The notes beneath the pieces were generated by a model. It saw nothing but the letters and a program-made list of their open reading frames with translations. It searched no databases and was not told the origin of the DNA. A program made the position numbers and the translations under genes. From Lichina pygmaea (lineage: Eukaryota > Ascomycota > Lichinomycetes > Lichinales > Lichinaceae): 64,000 nt of DNA. Positions 43,641-54,930 of this stretch are shown here, one piece after another; within the stretch, counting starts at the first letter, position 1, and each line of letters opens with the position of its first letter. The stretch lies in assembly GCA_963422465.1 (NCBI GenBank), contig OY730173.1, positions 682,001-746,000 on the forward strand. Reading direction: 5' to 3'.

Positions 43641-46600
43641 AAGACACAAAGCTGACACTTCTCCAGTATAATGTGCAAAAAAGCCAATCAGTCCAAGAGC
43701 TACTGCTAGCAACCTCAGCTCTCCAAGAGGTGGACATTATTGCACTTCAAGAGCCCTGGAAAAACCCTCACCTAGAAACAAGCACTTCAACTGTTTTCTC
43801 TTTCTTTCTTCCTCTCTACTGTTCAGAGATTGGCAGAACACTTTTTCTTATTAATAAAAATCTGAAACTCTGTTCTCTTCATCCTACCTTCTGGAATAAA
43901 GACTTTGTTTCTCTTGAAATCTACTTGGAAAACTCTTCTACTTCTCTTTGGGTACATAATCTCTACTTCACCCCATCAAGTCAAGAAAACTACACAGAGG
44001 CATCAGAAGCTCTTCTCTGTTTACTCCAAAATGCTTTACAAGAACAAGGACAACATATTCTTCTCACAGACTCAAATCTTCACCACCCAGACTGGTCAAA
44101 GAAAAGAAGACTGTACTCTGAGACTGCAAACAAGTTTCAAGACCTAATGAAAGATTTAAATCTGGATTTAGCTATTGCACCTTTCACCCCTACCAGAGCA
44201 AGATCTCTTTCTGAAAAACCATGTTCTTCTATTGATCTGTCTTTTATTTCTTCTTCTCCTTCTAACTCTCTGATTTTCTCTAAAGTGGCTTTTCAGTTCT
44301 TTCATGGGTCTGACCACAGACCTGTACTAACCTGCCTGTACCTCGATCCTCCAAGGAAAATCTGGAAACCAGAAAGAAACTGGAGAACACTGGACTCAAA
44401 CCTTGCAAGAGTAGAGTGTGAGAAGCTACACCTGCCCTTCCACTTCCAAGACAAATATGAAGTGGATGAGTACTTGGAGTATCTTGACAACTTTCTCCAA
44501 GAAATAGCAAGCAAATCCACACAGCTCCAGAAGCAATCTGGCCACTCAGTCCCCTGGTGGAATCAAGAGATCCAAAACAAGGTTAAAGAGGAAAGAAGAG
44601 TAAGAAGAAAAGTGCAAAAAAGGCAAGCAAGTCAAGAGGAACTTGAGCAAGCAACTAAGCTCAAGAAAAAGGCAGTCAGAGATGGAAAACAGAACACTTT
44701 CAGACACCAAATCCATGAGCTGGCCAGCTCTTCAAAGTTCTGGAAGCTTGCAAAGTGGGGAAAGTCCAAAGCCAACAAGACTCCTGATCTTCCTCTGGTT
44801 CCTGACCTGGAAACACAAGAAGGAATAGCCAAAACCTTTGAGGAAAAGACTAAAGCCTTCTCACAACAGTTCTTTCCAAAAGCTCTAGTTCCAGAACCAG
44901 GCTCAGAAAGCTCCCAGACTATCTCTGAGATACAGCTCTCCCAGAAGGTAACATGTGAAGAAGTGGAGCAAATTCTGGCCAAGAAGAAACCTTTCACAGC
45001 AGGAGGGAGAGATAAGCTGCCAAATGGATTTCTGAGAGCTCTGGGGTCTAGGTTCTGCCAAGCTCTAGCTATTCTGACTTCAACATGCTGGAAACTGGAG
45101 TACTTCCCTGAAAGATTTAAGAGTGCAAAAACAGTCTGCTTGAGGAAACCTGGCAAGAGAACCTACAATCAAGCTAAAGTCTGGCGCCCTATAGCTCTGC
45201 TAAACACAACAGGCAAGCTGATGGAAGCTATTGCTGCAGCCAGACTAAGCAAGATAGCAGAAGAAGCTGGACTATTGCCAGATATCCAGATGGGCTTTAG
45301 GAAAGGAAGATCCACAGAAGCAGCACTTTTCCTTCTAACCTCCCAAGTGGAAAAAGTCTGGAAGGAAGGCATGGTTGCATCCCTACTCTCACTGGATATC
45401 TCAGGAGCCTATGACAGAGTTCTCCCCAAGATACTACAGCAAATTCTGAAAAGAAAAGGAATACCTGCCTGGCTAGCTTCCTGGATCTACTCCTTCTGTG
45501 ATAAGCGCTCTACCACTCTTGTCTTTGATGATTCTGAGTCTTGTTCAATTCCTATTCATTGTGGAGTTCCTCAAGGTTCTCCATTATCCCCTATTCTTTT
45601 TCTATTCTACATTTCTGAATTGCATGAGACTGTGCATACTCCCTCTTCTGGTGTATCTGCCCTGGGGTTTGCAGATGATACAAATCTGCTTGCTTTTGGT
45701 CACTCCTTGAAAAGTAACCTTCTGAAGTTAAAGAACACACACCACAAATGTCTATCCTGGGCTGCAAGACATGGAATAGTCTTCTCACCTGAGAAATATA
45801 AAATACTTTATTTTTCCAGAAGAAGATCAGACAATCTTCAGCTCAAGCTCAGACTGGGGAATGTGATTCTCAAACCAAAAGAAGAAGTGCGAGTACTTGG
45901 AGTGTACCTAGATGCAAAGCTCCACTGGCACAAACACCAGAGGATTATTCTTCAAAAAGCACAGAAAGCACTCTCTTCTCTTTCTAGAACTTCCTATTCT
46001 ACTTGGGGCTTTCCAGTTCACACATCACGTCTGGTGTACACTGCTATACTGAGATCTCTACTGAGCTATGCAGTGGGGATCTGGTTTAACCCTCTAAGAA
46101 AATCCTCCAATATCTCTTCTCTTGTTTCATTTCAAAACAGATGCCTAAGACTTATTGGGGGTGCCTTCAAAGCCACTCCTTCTTTTCTATTAGAGAGTGA
46201 GCTTTTTCTTCTACCTCTAGACCTATACTTTAAATTTCACACTGCCTGTTTTCTTTCTTCTATTCAAAACTCCCCTCTCAAATACTTTCTTGACAGTATC
46301 TTTTCCACTATTTCCAGCTATGCCTCTCTCTTGAAGAAACCTTTAAAGGAATCCTCAACTATCTCTCCTAAGTGGAAATTCACTTGGTTAAGTCAAATAA
46401 CTACTAACCAGGCTAGTTCAAAGAAAGAACTACAAAAGCTCTTTACTAAAGAGTGGGAAGACCAATGGGAAGAGAAGAAAAGAAGAAGCTATCCAGGCTG
46501 GCAGACTTTCTGTCAAAAGCCACACAAAAACAATCTGAAGCTCTACAAAGAGTTACAGAAAGCTGAGGCAAGTCTGCTACTGCAAATCAGGACTGGAAGA

Positions 46601-46879
46601 ATTGGTCTGGCAAGTTTTCTTTTCAGAGCTGGAGCTCCTGACTTCCCTACCCCACTATGTGTGTGTGGCCAAGCAGAAGAAACTGCAAAACATATCACCT
46701 CTTCATGCTCTCTTTATTCAAGACAAAGACAACAAGTCTCTTTTAATCCCCAAGACTTCACCACTATTATTTCAAACCCAGAGCTACTACAGAAGTTCTT
46801 GTACTGGTTTATGTCTTTGAAAAGACTAAACCAGTTTAATCTAGCTTTCAAACTCCACTATTCCCAATCCAATACCTAG
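43637..46879 (+). CDS. LINE E ORF2: endonuclease-reverse transcriptase
   Basis: 1,080 residues without interruption. Residues about 1-235 form an AP-like endonuclease (LLQYNVQKSQ, IIALQEPW, LTDSNLHHPDW, SIDLSFIS, GSDHRPVL). Residues about 300-350 are a basic coiled linker. RT lies at about 430-720 (RPIALLNTTGK, SLDISGAYDR, CGVPQGSPLSP, catalytic FADD at 678-681). The C-terminus has a C-x-C-x7-H-x4-C motif near 1010-1025. I see no RNase H domain. Nicking of target DNA and priming at the nick is the expected mechanism. The start ATG overlaps the ORF1 stop, suggesting coupled termination-reinitiation. Confidence 0.94.
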   Translation: MKDTKLTLLQYNVQKSQSVQELLLATSALQEVDIIALQEPWKNPHLETSTSTVFSFFLPLYCSEIGRTLFLINKNLKLCSLHPTFWNKDFVSLEIYLENSSTSLWVHNLYFTPSSQENYTEASEALLCLLQNALQEQGQHILLTDSNLHHPDWSKKRRLYSETANKFQDLMKDLNLDLAIAPFTPTRARSLSEKPCSSIDLSFISSSPSNSLIFSKVAFQFFHGSDHRPVLTCLYLDPPRKIWKPERNWRTLDSNLARVECEKLHLPFHFQDKYEVDEYLEYLDNFLQEIASKSTQLQKQSGHSVPWWNQEIQNKVKEERRVRRKVQKRQASQEELEQATKLKKKAVRDGKQNTFRHQIHELASSSKFWKLAKWGKSKANKTPDLPLVPDLETQEGIAKTFEEKTKAFSQQFFPKALVPEPGSESSQTISEIQLSQKVTCEEVEQILAKKKPFTAGGRDKLPNGFLRALGSRFCQALAILTSTCWKLEYFPERFKSAKTVCLRKPGKRTYNQAKVWRPIALLNTTGKLMEAIAAARLSKIAEEAGLLPDIQMGFRKGRSTEAALFLLTSQVEKVWKEGMVASLLSLDISGAYDRVLPKILQQILKRKGIPAWLASWIYSFCDKRSTTLVFDDSESCSIPIHCGVPQGSPLSPILFLFYISELHETVHTPSSGVSALGFADDTNLLAFGHSLKSNLLKLKNTHHKCLSWAARHGIVFSPEKYKILYFSRRRSDNLQLKLRLGNVILKPKEEVRVLGVYLDAKLHWHKHQRIILQKAQKALSSLSRTSYSTWGFPVHTSRLVYTAILRSLLSYAVGIWFNPLRKSSNISSLVSFQNRCLRLIGGAFKATPSFLLESELFLLPLDLYFKFHTACFLSSIQNSPLKYFLDSIFSTISSYASLLKKPLKESSTISPKWKFTWLSQITTNQASSKKELQKLFTKEWEDQWEEKKRRSYPGWQTFCQKPHKNNLKLYKELQKAEASLLLQIRTGRIGLASFLFRAGAPDFPTPLCVCGQAEETAKHITSSCSLYSRQRQQVSFNPQDFTTIISNPELLQKFLYWFMSLKRLNQFNLAFKLHYSQSNT

Positions 46880-47050
46880 ATTCTCTTCTCTTACCAGAAA
46901 CTTCAAGATTCCTTTTGTTACATTCCCTAGTCACACCCTGCCTTCAGTTTTTATCCCTTCAAAGGTTTTCTGAAGGAGTTCACTATTAGCTAGAAGATCT
47001 GCATGGCTGTAAAGCTACTACCAGTGTAAGAATCAAATAAAAAAAATAAA
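46880..47050 (+). other. LINE E 3' UTR and A-rich tail
   Basis: A stretch of about 150 bp ending in a short AAATAA-type tail. It is almost identical to the 3' ends of LINE C, LINE G and the chimera at 13759-15288, so it is the part the RT must recognise. Confidence 0.8.
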
Positions 47051-48009
47051 AGGTAGTGCCAAAGACATCAAGGATGTCAGGTCCCAAAACATCATTGATG
47101 TAGTTCTGGAATGTGCTTGGAGTATTGGCAAGACCAAAGGGCATGACAAGGTATTCGTAGAGGTCTGAGTGTGTGCGGAACACAGTCTTCCATTCTTCAC
47201 CTTCCTTCATCCGGATACAGTTGAAGGCACCAACAATGTCAAGCTTGGTGTACCACACAGCTTTGCAAAGCTGGTCCAACATCTCGCGGATCAGTGGCAG
47301 GGGGTAACAGTTCTTGATGGTGATGGTGTTGAGTGCTCTGTAGTCTACACAGAAACACAATCCACCTTCTGGCTTCTTGACAAAAAGGACTGGTGCAGCA
47401 GCAGGTGATGAAGATGCTTGAATGAAGCCCTTGTTCAGGTTCTCTGTCAGGTACTTCTTGAGAACTTCAAGTTCTTCTCTGCTTATGCTGTACAGAGGTC
47501 CAGAGGGTGCCTGGGTTCCTGGTTCTATCTTGATCTTGTAGTCAACTCCTGGGTGTAGAGAAGGAAGCTTGTCAGTGTCATCCTTGCTGAAGATGTCCAG
47601 GAACTTGTGGTACTGAGCAGGGAGAAGTGTGGCAGGATCCACACACTTCTTTGGCTTCAACACCTGCTCAATGTCTCTCAGAGAAACACTGAACACCTGG
47701 TGATCTGGCTTGGCAGTAAGGAGAGAAAATATGGCAGTATTGATGGGGATTGGCGTGGCAGAAAGGAGCTTGGGATTCTGAGACTTTCCAGCAGACATCT
47801 TGGCTTCAAGATCCAAAGAGATTGGATAGCTATTGTTTGACTTGAGGCATGCAGATCAGCAGTGATCTGACTTGAACATGATTGAGGTGTTTGTCCAATC
47901 AATGTGTGGCCTGTGCTTCTGGAGCCATGGCATCCCCAGAATCACATCATAGTGAAGACCAGGAGACACAAAGAGAGAGACTTCTTCCTGGTGCACGCCA
48001 TGTGCTGTG

Positions 48010-48372
48010 TGTCACAGTTCTGGCCCAGTTGCATATCTGGCACAAGTCACACACCTTGCCGGGAAGTTCCATCTGCACTGTTGCCTGTTTGCTAGTCACG
48101 CACCAAGCTGGGAAGTTCTATCTGCACTGTTGCCTGTTTGCTAGTCACGCACCTTGGCAGGAAGTTCCATCTGCACTGTTGCCTGTTTGCTCCACTGTAT
48201 CCTCTACCTATAAGAACTTCTCCTGCTCCCCCAGCTTCTGCTCTTCTTCTTTTCTCTTTTCCTTCCTTGTCTTGTCTTGTACATCAATCCAAGTCTCAAG
48301 TCTCAAGCCAAGTCAGGTTAAGGTTACTGAATCAGTTAGGCTTGAGTTCTGCTCTGCTATTACCTTGTCACA
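48010..48372 (+). repeat. Gypsy-2d 5' LTR (363 bp)
   Basis: It runs TGTCACAG to TTGTCACA. A 48 bp U3 unit (AGTCACGCACC..TGTTTGCT) occurs three times, a different expansion from the roughly 80 bp one in copies 2a and 2b. A TATAAG box is at 48209. Confidence 0.93.
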
Positions 48373-48455
48373 CTACGAAAGACTCTACCCAACCATAACA
48401 CACTTCACCAAGCCATGTTCATGTCCTTGTCATGTCTCAAGAACCAGACCAAGCC

Positions 48456-49388
48456 ATGCCAGTTGCTGGAAATAACAAGTTCTTTTCCAACATGTTTGCA
48501 GAGTTTATGTGAATTCAAGCTACTAACACTACTCCCAAGTCCAAGTCTGAACACACTGCTGACTCAGAGATCTTCAGTGGCGATGGTGGAAACACGGAAA
48601 TCACATATGAGAAGCTTGAGAGCTTCATCATGTCACTATCACTCAAGATGACACTCAACACTGACCGGTACCCCACGGAAATATCGTGGATTGTGTACAT
48701 CTTTTCACGCACGACTGGCACTGCGCAGTCCTACATCTCAGCTAAGATCACGGCTGGCCAGTACATTGACTGGCATGATATTGTCCAAGATCTCCGGAAC
48801 ACCTTCTCTGACCCAGACCCAGAGTTCCTAGCTCAGAGAAAGCTCATCACCTTGTGTCAGGCCAACTGTTCCTTTGCTGAGTTCTTCACAGAGTTCAATC
48901 AGTATGCTCCACACACAGACTTCAACAACAAGGCCTTGAAGTGCCATCTTTGATGCGCTATCTCTGAAGAGCTTGCCAAGCAGCTTGTCAGCATCAACCT
49001 CAAGAACATCAGCTATCAGAAGCTTGTTGAGGAATGCCAGCTGCAGGACAACCAGTTGTGTGCTACTTCTGCCAACTCTCGCTGTCTATGTCAAGCACCT
49101 CCCACCCAAGCCTCAGTTCCACAGTCAGGAGCTTCAGTTCTGCATCCAGGGTTCATCAAGCTAGTCTTCATGCCACAGCCACCAAGTCCTACTATAGATC
49201 TCAGCTGCTCTAAGCTGACACCAGAAGAGTGAGAACATCGCTGAAGCAAAGACCTCTGTTTCTACTATGGGAACCAAGGTCATGTCTCAAACTTCTGTCC
49301 AGTGAAAAGTATGCCTGTTGTTGCCACCACCACAACCACCACCAAGTCTGCCACTGTTGAGACTACTCCAGAGTCGGAAAACAAGTAG
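48456..49388 (+). pseudogene. Gypsy-2d gag
   Basis: ATG 48456 is followed by the shared TGA after 18 codons. The capsid region (48630-48950) is open for 107 codons, then come stops. The zinc knuckle has lost its second Cys (CFYYGNQGHVSNFC). It ends at a TAG (49386) shared with copy 2b. Inactive. Confidence 0.82.
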
Positions 49389-49394
49389 TCCTTG

Positions 49395-52300
49395 GTCATT
49401 GTTGCACCCAAGGACATGAAAAGGATCTCCATGTTGGCTATCTGTCTCCAGACCAGCAATTGGACAGCAAGTGCTTGTTTCTTCCTTGTATCCTAGATAG
49501 GAAATTCAAGTGCAATACTCTTATTGACTCCGGCTGTTCAGTATTTGGCTGCATTGGTGCTTCCTTTGCGCAATCTCTTCACCAAGAACCTCTCCTCTAC
49601 CCACGCACATTGCAATCATTTGATGGCAAGACATCACAAACCACACATCTTGCCAAGACAATCATGACCACAGCACATGGTGTGCACCAGGAAGAAGTCT
49701 CTCTCTTTGTGTCTCCTGGTCTTCACTATGATGTGATTCTGGGGATGCCATAGCTCCAGAAGCACAGGCCACACATTGATTGGACAAACACCTCAATCAT
49801 GTTCAAGTCAGATCACTACTGATCCGCATGCCTCAAGTCAAACAATGGCTATCCAATCTCTTTGGATCTTGAAGCCAAGATGTCTGCTGGAAAGTCTCAG
49901 GATCCCAAGCCTCTTTCTGCCACACCAATCCCCATCAATACTGCCACATTTTCTCTCCTTACTGCCAAGCCAGATCACCAGGTGTTCAGTGTTTCTCTGA
50001 GAGACATTAAGCAGGTGTTGAAGCCAAAGAAGTATGTGGATCCTGCCACACTTCTCCCTGCTCAGTACCACAAGTTCCTGGACATCTTCAGCAAGGATAA
50101 CACTAACAAGCTTCCTCCTCTACACCCAGGAGTTGACCACAAGATCAAGATGGAACCAGGAACCCAGGCACCCCCTGGACCTCTGTACAGTATGAGCAGA
50201 GAAGAACTCGAAGTTCTCAAGAAGTACCTGACAGAGAACCTGAACAAGAGCTTCATTCAAGTATCTTCATCACCTGCTGCTGCACCAGTCCTCTTTGTCA
50301 AGAAGCCAGAAGGTGGATTATGTTTCTGTGTAGACTACAGAGCACTCAACACTATCACCATCAAGAACTATTACCCCCTGCCACTGATCTGGGAGATGTT
50401 GGACCAGCTTTGCAAAGCTGTGTGGTACACCAAGCTTGACATTGTTGGTGCCTTCAACTGTATCCGGATGAAGGAAGGTGAAGAATAGAAGACTGTGTTC
50501 TGTACACACTCAGGCCTCTACGAATACCTTGTCATGCCCTTTAGTCTTGCCAATGCTCCAAGCACATTCCAGAACTACATCAATAATGTTTTGGGATCTG
50601 ACATCCTTGACGTCTTTGGCACTGTCTATGTGGATGACATCCTTGTCTACAGTCAGACACTCAAGGAACACCAGAAGTATGTCAAGCTTGTCCTCAGTCA
50701 ACTACAAGATGCAAGCCTGTAAGTCGACATCTCCAAGTACAACTTTAAAGTCCATCAAGTCAAGTACCTTGGCCTCATCATTCAGTCTGCCACTGAAGAC
50801 AGCCAACCCAGATCTGTGAGTATGGACCCAGCCAAGACTGACACCATCAAGGAGTGGAAGCCTCCTGCCAGTCTCAAGGAAGTGCAGAGCTTTATTACCT
50901 TTGCAAACTTCTACTGCCAGTCCATCAAAGACTTTGCCAAGCTTGCATCCCCACTCACAGCTCTGACCAAGAAGAATATTACCTTCAAGTGGGAAACCCC
51001 AGAGCAGCACTTGTTTGAAAGCATCAAGAAGGTGTTCAGCACTGCACCCATCCTGCAGTACTTTGATCTGGAGAAGGAGTGTGTTGTTGAGACTGACACT
51101 TCTGACTACATCTCTGGTGCTGTCCTGTCACAGCCAGACCATGAAGGAGTTCTACACCCTGTTGCCTTCTTGTCATGCTGCCACCTGCCAGCAGAATACA
51201 ACTACAAGATCTACATTAAAGAGTTGCTGGCAATTGTCTGTGTCTTTGAAGAATAGTGAGCAGAGCTTGAAGGATCTCCAGAACCTGTCAAGGTGATCTC
51301 TGATCACAAGAACTTGGAGTATTTCATGTTGTCAAAGTGCCTTTCCTGCTGTCAAGCCTGTTGGAGTGAGTTCTTGTCATGTTTCAATTTCAAGATCAGC
51401 TACTGTCCAGGCAGTCAGTGCAAGGCCAACACCCTCACTCGACGTTCCCAAGACCTCCCATCAGACAGTGATCCCTGTCAAGACTTCATGGAGTAAGTTG
51501 TCCTCAAGCCCAACAATCTTGCACATTTAGAGGTTCAAGTCAAGCCCATCCAGATCCTGAGATGTTCAGAAGCTGCACCAGTTGACACTGAACCTGATGC
51601 TACACCTCTTTCAGACATCATCCAAGCTACCTATAACAACCTTGCTGAAGGTGATCCAGTGGCAACAGTGTCACAGATGCTAAGGGATAGTGTCAGGCAC
51701 AGTCAAGAAGTGTCTCTCTCAGACTGCAGCTTGGAAAATAACTGTCTCTTCTACAAGAACTGACTCTGGATCCCTGAGAACAATAAGCTATGCCTACACC
51801 TGTTCCAAGAAGCCCATGACCAAGCAATGGCTGGCCACACTGGGATTGCCAAGACCCACAATCTTCTGTCTTGTTGGTACTATTATCTAAAGATGGTGAA
51901 CATCATACAGCAGTACATCAGGAATTGTCATGTCTGCTCTTGAGCAAAGTCTGCCTGTGATCACCAAGGAGAGCTGCTGTCTCTTCCTGTGCCTCAGCAA
52001 CGTTGGCAGGATCTGGCTATGGATTTCATTACTGACTTGCCCAAGTCAAGAGATACCTACTTCCCTGGTGCCAAGCATGTCTGGGTCATCACTGACTGTC
52101 TCACCAAAGAACACCACTTTGTGCCATGTGCTGAGATAACAACCTCGCATCTTGTCTGGATGTTCATCCAGTTTGTTGTCTGTACCTATGGCTTACCCAG
52201 GAGCATTGTCTCAGACAGAGGAGGTCAGTTTGTCAGCTTATTCTGGAAAGCACTTTGTGCTCATCTTGACGTCATACTATAACTATCCTCAGGACACCAC

Positions 52301-53149
52301 CCAGAGACAGATTGTCAGACAGAACAAGAGAATCAGGAGCTTGAACACTACCTGAGATCCTATGTCAACTATCTCCAAGATGACTGGGTCCAATGGCTTC
52401 CTCTGGCAGAGTTCACACAGAACAACTCCCAGTCTGATTCCTCTGGCATGTCACTGTTCTTTGCCAACAAAGAGTTCCATCCACAGCTCAGCATCACACC
52501 CACAAGTGAATCCTGCAACCAAGATGCTATGGAAATCTCTGGAGAAATGACACAGATTCTGGAACAGTTGCAAGCTGAACTCCGACTATCCCAGGAAGCT
52601 CAAGCTCACACCACCAATTTGCATCAAGTCCTGTCACTGTCCTATCAAACTGGAGATCTTGTTTGGCTAAATACTAAGAACATCAGGACACGCCACCCAT
52701 GCAAAAAGCTTGACAACAAGTAGATTGGACTATTCACAGTGTTGAAAACAGTCAGAAGCTGTGCCTGCCATCTGGAGCTTCCACATACTCTCAAGATCCA
52801 CCCTGTCTTTCATGTTTCCCTCCTACGTCTGATACCTGCTAATCCTATCCCTGGCTAATCAAATGAACACTCTGGCCCTGTTATTAGTCAAGACACAGAT
52901 GAAGAGTTCTAGGTTGAAGAAATCCTTGACTCCAAGCCAGCAATGTCTTGACAGAAGTTCAAGTACCTGGTCAAATAGTCTGGATGGCCAATTGAAGATA
53001 CCACTGAAAAGTCTATTGAGTATCTTGACAACACCAAAGACGCTATCTACAACTTCCATGAGAAATACCCAAGGAAACTACAGCCACGGAACTACACCCA
53101 CGAGTGGCCTGAGGCTCACAGGAGTTTGCCATGTGAAGGAGAAGGGTAA
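49395..53149 (+). pseudogene. Gypsy-2d pol (protease-RT-RNase H-integrase-chromodomain)
   Basis: Protease LIDSGCS lies near 49524. RT starts at 49862 with YVDD near 50630, RNase H at 51080-51450 and the integrase at 51800-52430 (core MDFITD, SDRGG). The linker is at 52448-52720. A chromodomain remnant near 52910-52985 has three stops. Stops sit at Trp, Gln and Arg codon positions throughout (for example 50486, 51254, 52280, 52721). Many are identical in copy 2b. Confidence 0.87.
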
Positions 53150-53416
53150 TGTCACAGTTCTGGCCCTGTTGCATATCTGGCACAAGCCACGCACCTTGCC
53201 GGGAAGTTCCATCTGCACTGTTGTCTGTTTGCTCCGCTGTATCCCCTGCCTATAAGAACTTCTCCCGCTCCCCCAGCTTCTTCTCTTCTTCTTTTCTTTT
53301 TTCCTTCCTAGTCTTTCATCTTGTACATCAATCCAAGTCTCAAGTCTCAAGCCAAGTCAGGTCAAGGTTACTGAATCAGTTAGGCTCGAGTTCTGCTCTG
53401 CTATTGCCTTGTCACA
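53150..53416 (+). repeat. Gypsy-2d 3' LTR (267 bp)
   Basis: TGTCACAG..TTGTCACA with one U3 unit. It directly follows the purine tract GAAGGAGAAGGGTAA. The next bases (ACTCC) belong to LINE H ORF1. Confidence 0.93.
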
Positions 53417-54291
53417 ACTCCACTCTCAATTAGAAGATTAGCCTGTTCTGGGGTGGCCAGATCCAGATGGAGTGAAGTAACTGGTTTCTTTTGAGCTATA
53501 GCCTTCTTTGACCAGTAGGCTCTTAGAATAGTGATTTGCTTGCTCAGGGATAGGTTGCTGTTCTGGATAGTCTGGCAAGTTTTTTCCAGGTTTTCTGGCT
53601 GGATGTCTGTGGTTCTGACTCCATGAATCAACACTGGGAATCTCTTGGGTTGGATAGTTGCTTCCTTGGTAACAATAGCTGATATCCAGGCAGAGTCTGT
53701 CTCCAGAAAACTCTTAGTCTCTTGGGTTTCAGTGTTAATACGAATGTCCTCCGAGGGAAGTTTTCTCACTGCTCTGACTTGTTTATTATAGGGACTGGGG
53801 AGTCTGTCTTGGAGAGCTTGAAAAAGCTGTATGTGAGTCCTGTTGGCCATATCAGGTGTCTGGTTACCAGGGTGGACAAGAACTTCCTTCAGAATCCTTG
53901 GAGCTAGAGGGATTTGAGCTGGTATATGTTTCTGAACAGCCTGGGTATATAATGGCTTAGATTCTTGCTTGTCTAGCTGCTTGTTAATATTCTCCAGCTT
54001 CTGGAAAATCTTGTTGGTCAGACCAGTGGGGAGAGACTGGGTTTTGGTGGACTGGGCTTTATTAGTACAAGAGTTTTTCTTAATATTCTCCCAGCTTTTC
54101 AGTACAGATTCTGGGGTAGCTTGAGTCTTGAGCCATGAGTCCAGTAGGTTGTAGTCATTCTGGAGAGCTGGATAGAGGGTAGAAGAACTAGGCTGAGTAC
54201 CAGCAGAACTGGGAGCTGGCATTATTGGAGAAGGTGTTGTTGTTCTGGTAGTGTTCTGGGAGGAGTCTGGTTTCTTCTTTTTGACAGGCAT
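53417..54291 (-). pseudogene. LINE H ORF1, N-terminal 291 codons
   Basis: It is open from ATG 54291 (MPVKKKKP, comparable to MAPKKKKP in LINE E) to the LTR junction and has no internal stop. It lacks the zinc knuckles because of the truncation. A potential extension upstream to 54333 is in the leader and probably not used. Confidence 0.82.
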
Positions 54292-54930
54292 AGGGTAGGT
54301 AACCTGCACAGTGGGTTGTTCACAAAGGGTCACCTGGTTCCTAGCAGTAATTGCACAATCCTGGGACCACTCCCCAAGACTGTACTTTCCTGGGCAGTCT
54401 TTTCCAACTAGACTCTAGAGAAATCTGGCTGTATTAACTCAAGCTGGAGACCACACCCCCTGCCTGAGCTTTCCTAGAGTTTTTCAACTCTACCAGCACT
54501 AGAGGCAAGCTCTAAACTATTTCTCTTATCCTGGGAGCCCTGATCTCCTTGATGCTAGATGTTTCTCTTAAGAGAAGTTCAAGCTGTTATCTCTGTCTGA
54601 CTGGGAGTACTTGCTCAATCCTGGGACCACACCCCAAGACTGAGTGTTCCTAGGTAATTGGGGCCTGTCCCCAGTCTTTCAGAATCCCACTGGCCACTCT
54701 CTGCCTTGTTATAGATAGTCTGTTGGTTGTTGAAGTTGAAGATCGAAGATTCAGAGATCACAACTTTTGACAAACAGGCTGGGTTACCCAAAGTGATGGG
54801 TTTTCACCTTAAGGTTTTGGTGGTTCCCAACAGATACTCGCTTGGTGTCCAGAACTTCTGACAAAGTCCGGTGATTATCAGAAGTGATGGTCCTTGAACG
54901 TAGTGGTACTGGGAAGAGTTCGTGGAGGAA
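53417..54930 (-). mobile_element. LINE H: 5' end of a LINE of the C/E subfamily
   Basis: On the minus strand it has a 5' UTR (about 54930-54292) and the first 875 bp of ORF1 (54291-53417). It is cut by the gypsy-2d 3' LTR. The rest of the element is not in the window. The leader shares blocks with LINEs C and D. The exact 5' border near 54930 is uncertain. Confidence 0.85.

Larger units (their letters stand above)
41886..47050 (+). mobile_element. LINE E: potentially autonomous Tad-like LINE
   Basis: This 5,165 bp element is flanked by the 12 bp TSD AGGTAGTGCCAA (41874-41885 and 47051-47062) in gypsy-2c RT. It has a 363 bp 5' leader (shorter than that of LINE C, so slightly 5'-truncated), two complete overlapping ORFs, a 3' UTR and an A-rich tail. 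It is the only retroelement in the window with no disabling mutation that I can see. Confidence 0.95.
39087..48009 (-). mobile_element. Gypsy-2c: minus-strand copy, split by LINE E and cut by gypsy-2d
   Basis: From right to left on the minus strand it holds protease (cut), RT, RNase H, integrase, chromodomain remnant and 3' LTR (39353-39087). LINE E splits RT at 41885 with a 12 bp TSD. At 48009 the protease is cut by the 5' LTR of gypsy-2d. Gag and the 5' LTR are not found beyond gypsy-2d. Confidence 0.88.
39354..48009 (-). pseudogene. Gypsy-2c pol, interrupted
   Basis: RT runs 47816-47063 plus 41885-41680, RNase H about 41500-41000, integrase about 40830-40080, then chromodomain remnants to 39380. 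It is the least mutated gypsy-2 RT: Trp codons that are TAG in copies 2b and 2d are still TGG here (for example at about 41246). It shares a TGA right after that Trp with them. LINE E sits immediately before the YVDD box. Stops and a small deletion (near 40400) still inactivate it. Confidence 0.85.
48010..53416 (+). mobile_element. Gypsy-2d: uninterrupted but degenerate gypsy-2 copy
   Basis: It has two LTRs (48010-48372 and 53150-53416) with gag and all pol domains between. The flanks do not match: CTGTG precedes the 5' LTR and ACTCC follows the 3' LTR. On the left lies gypsy-2c protease, on the right LINE H ORF1. This suggests recombination between two copies, or an assembly join, rather than a single insertion. 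Confidence 0.92.
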
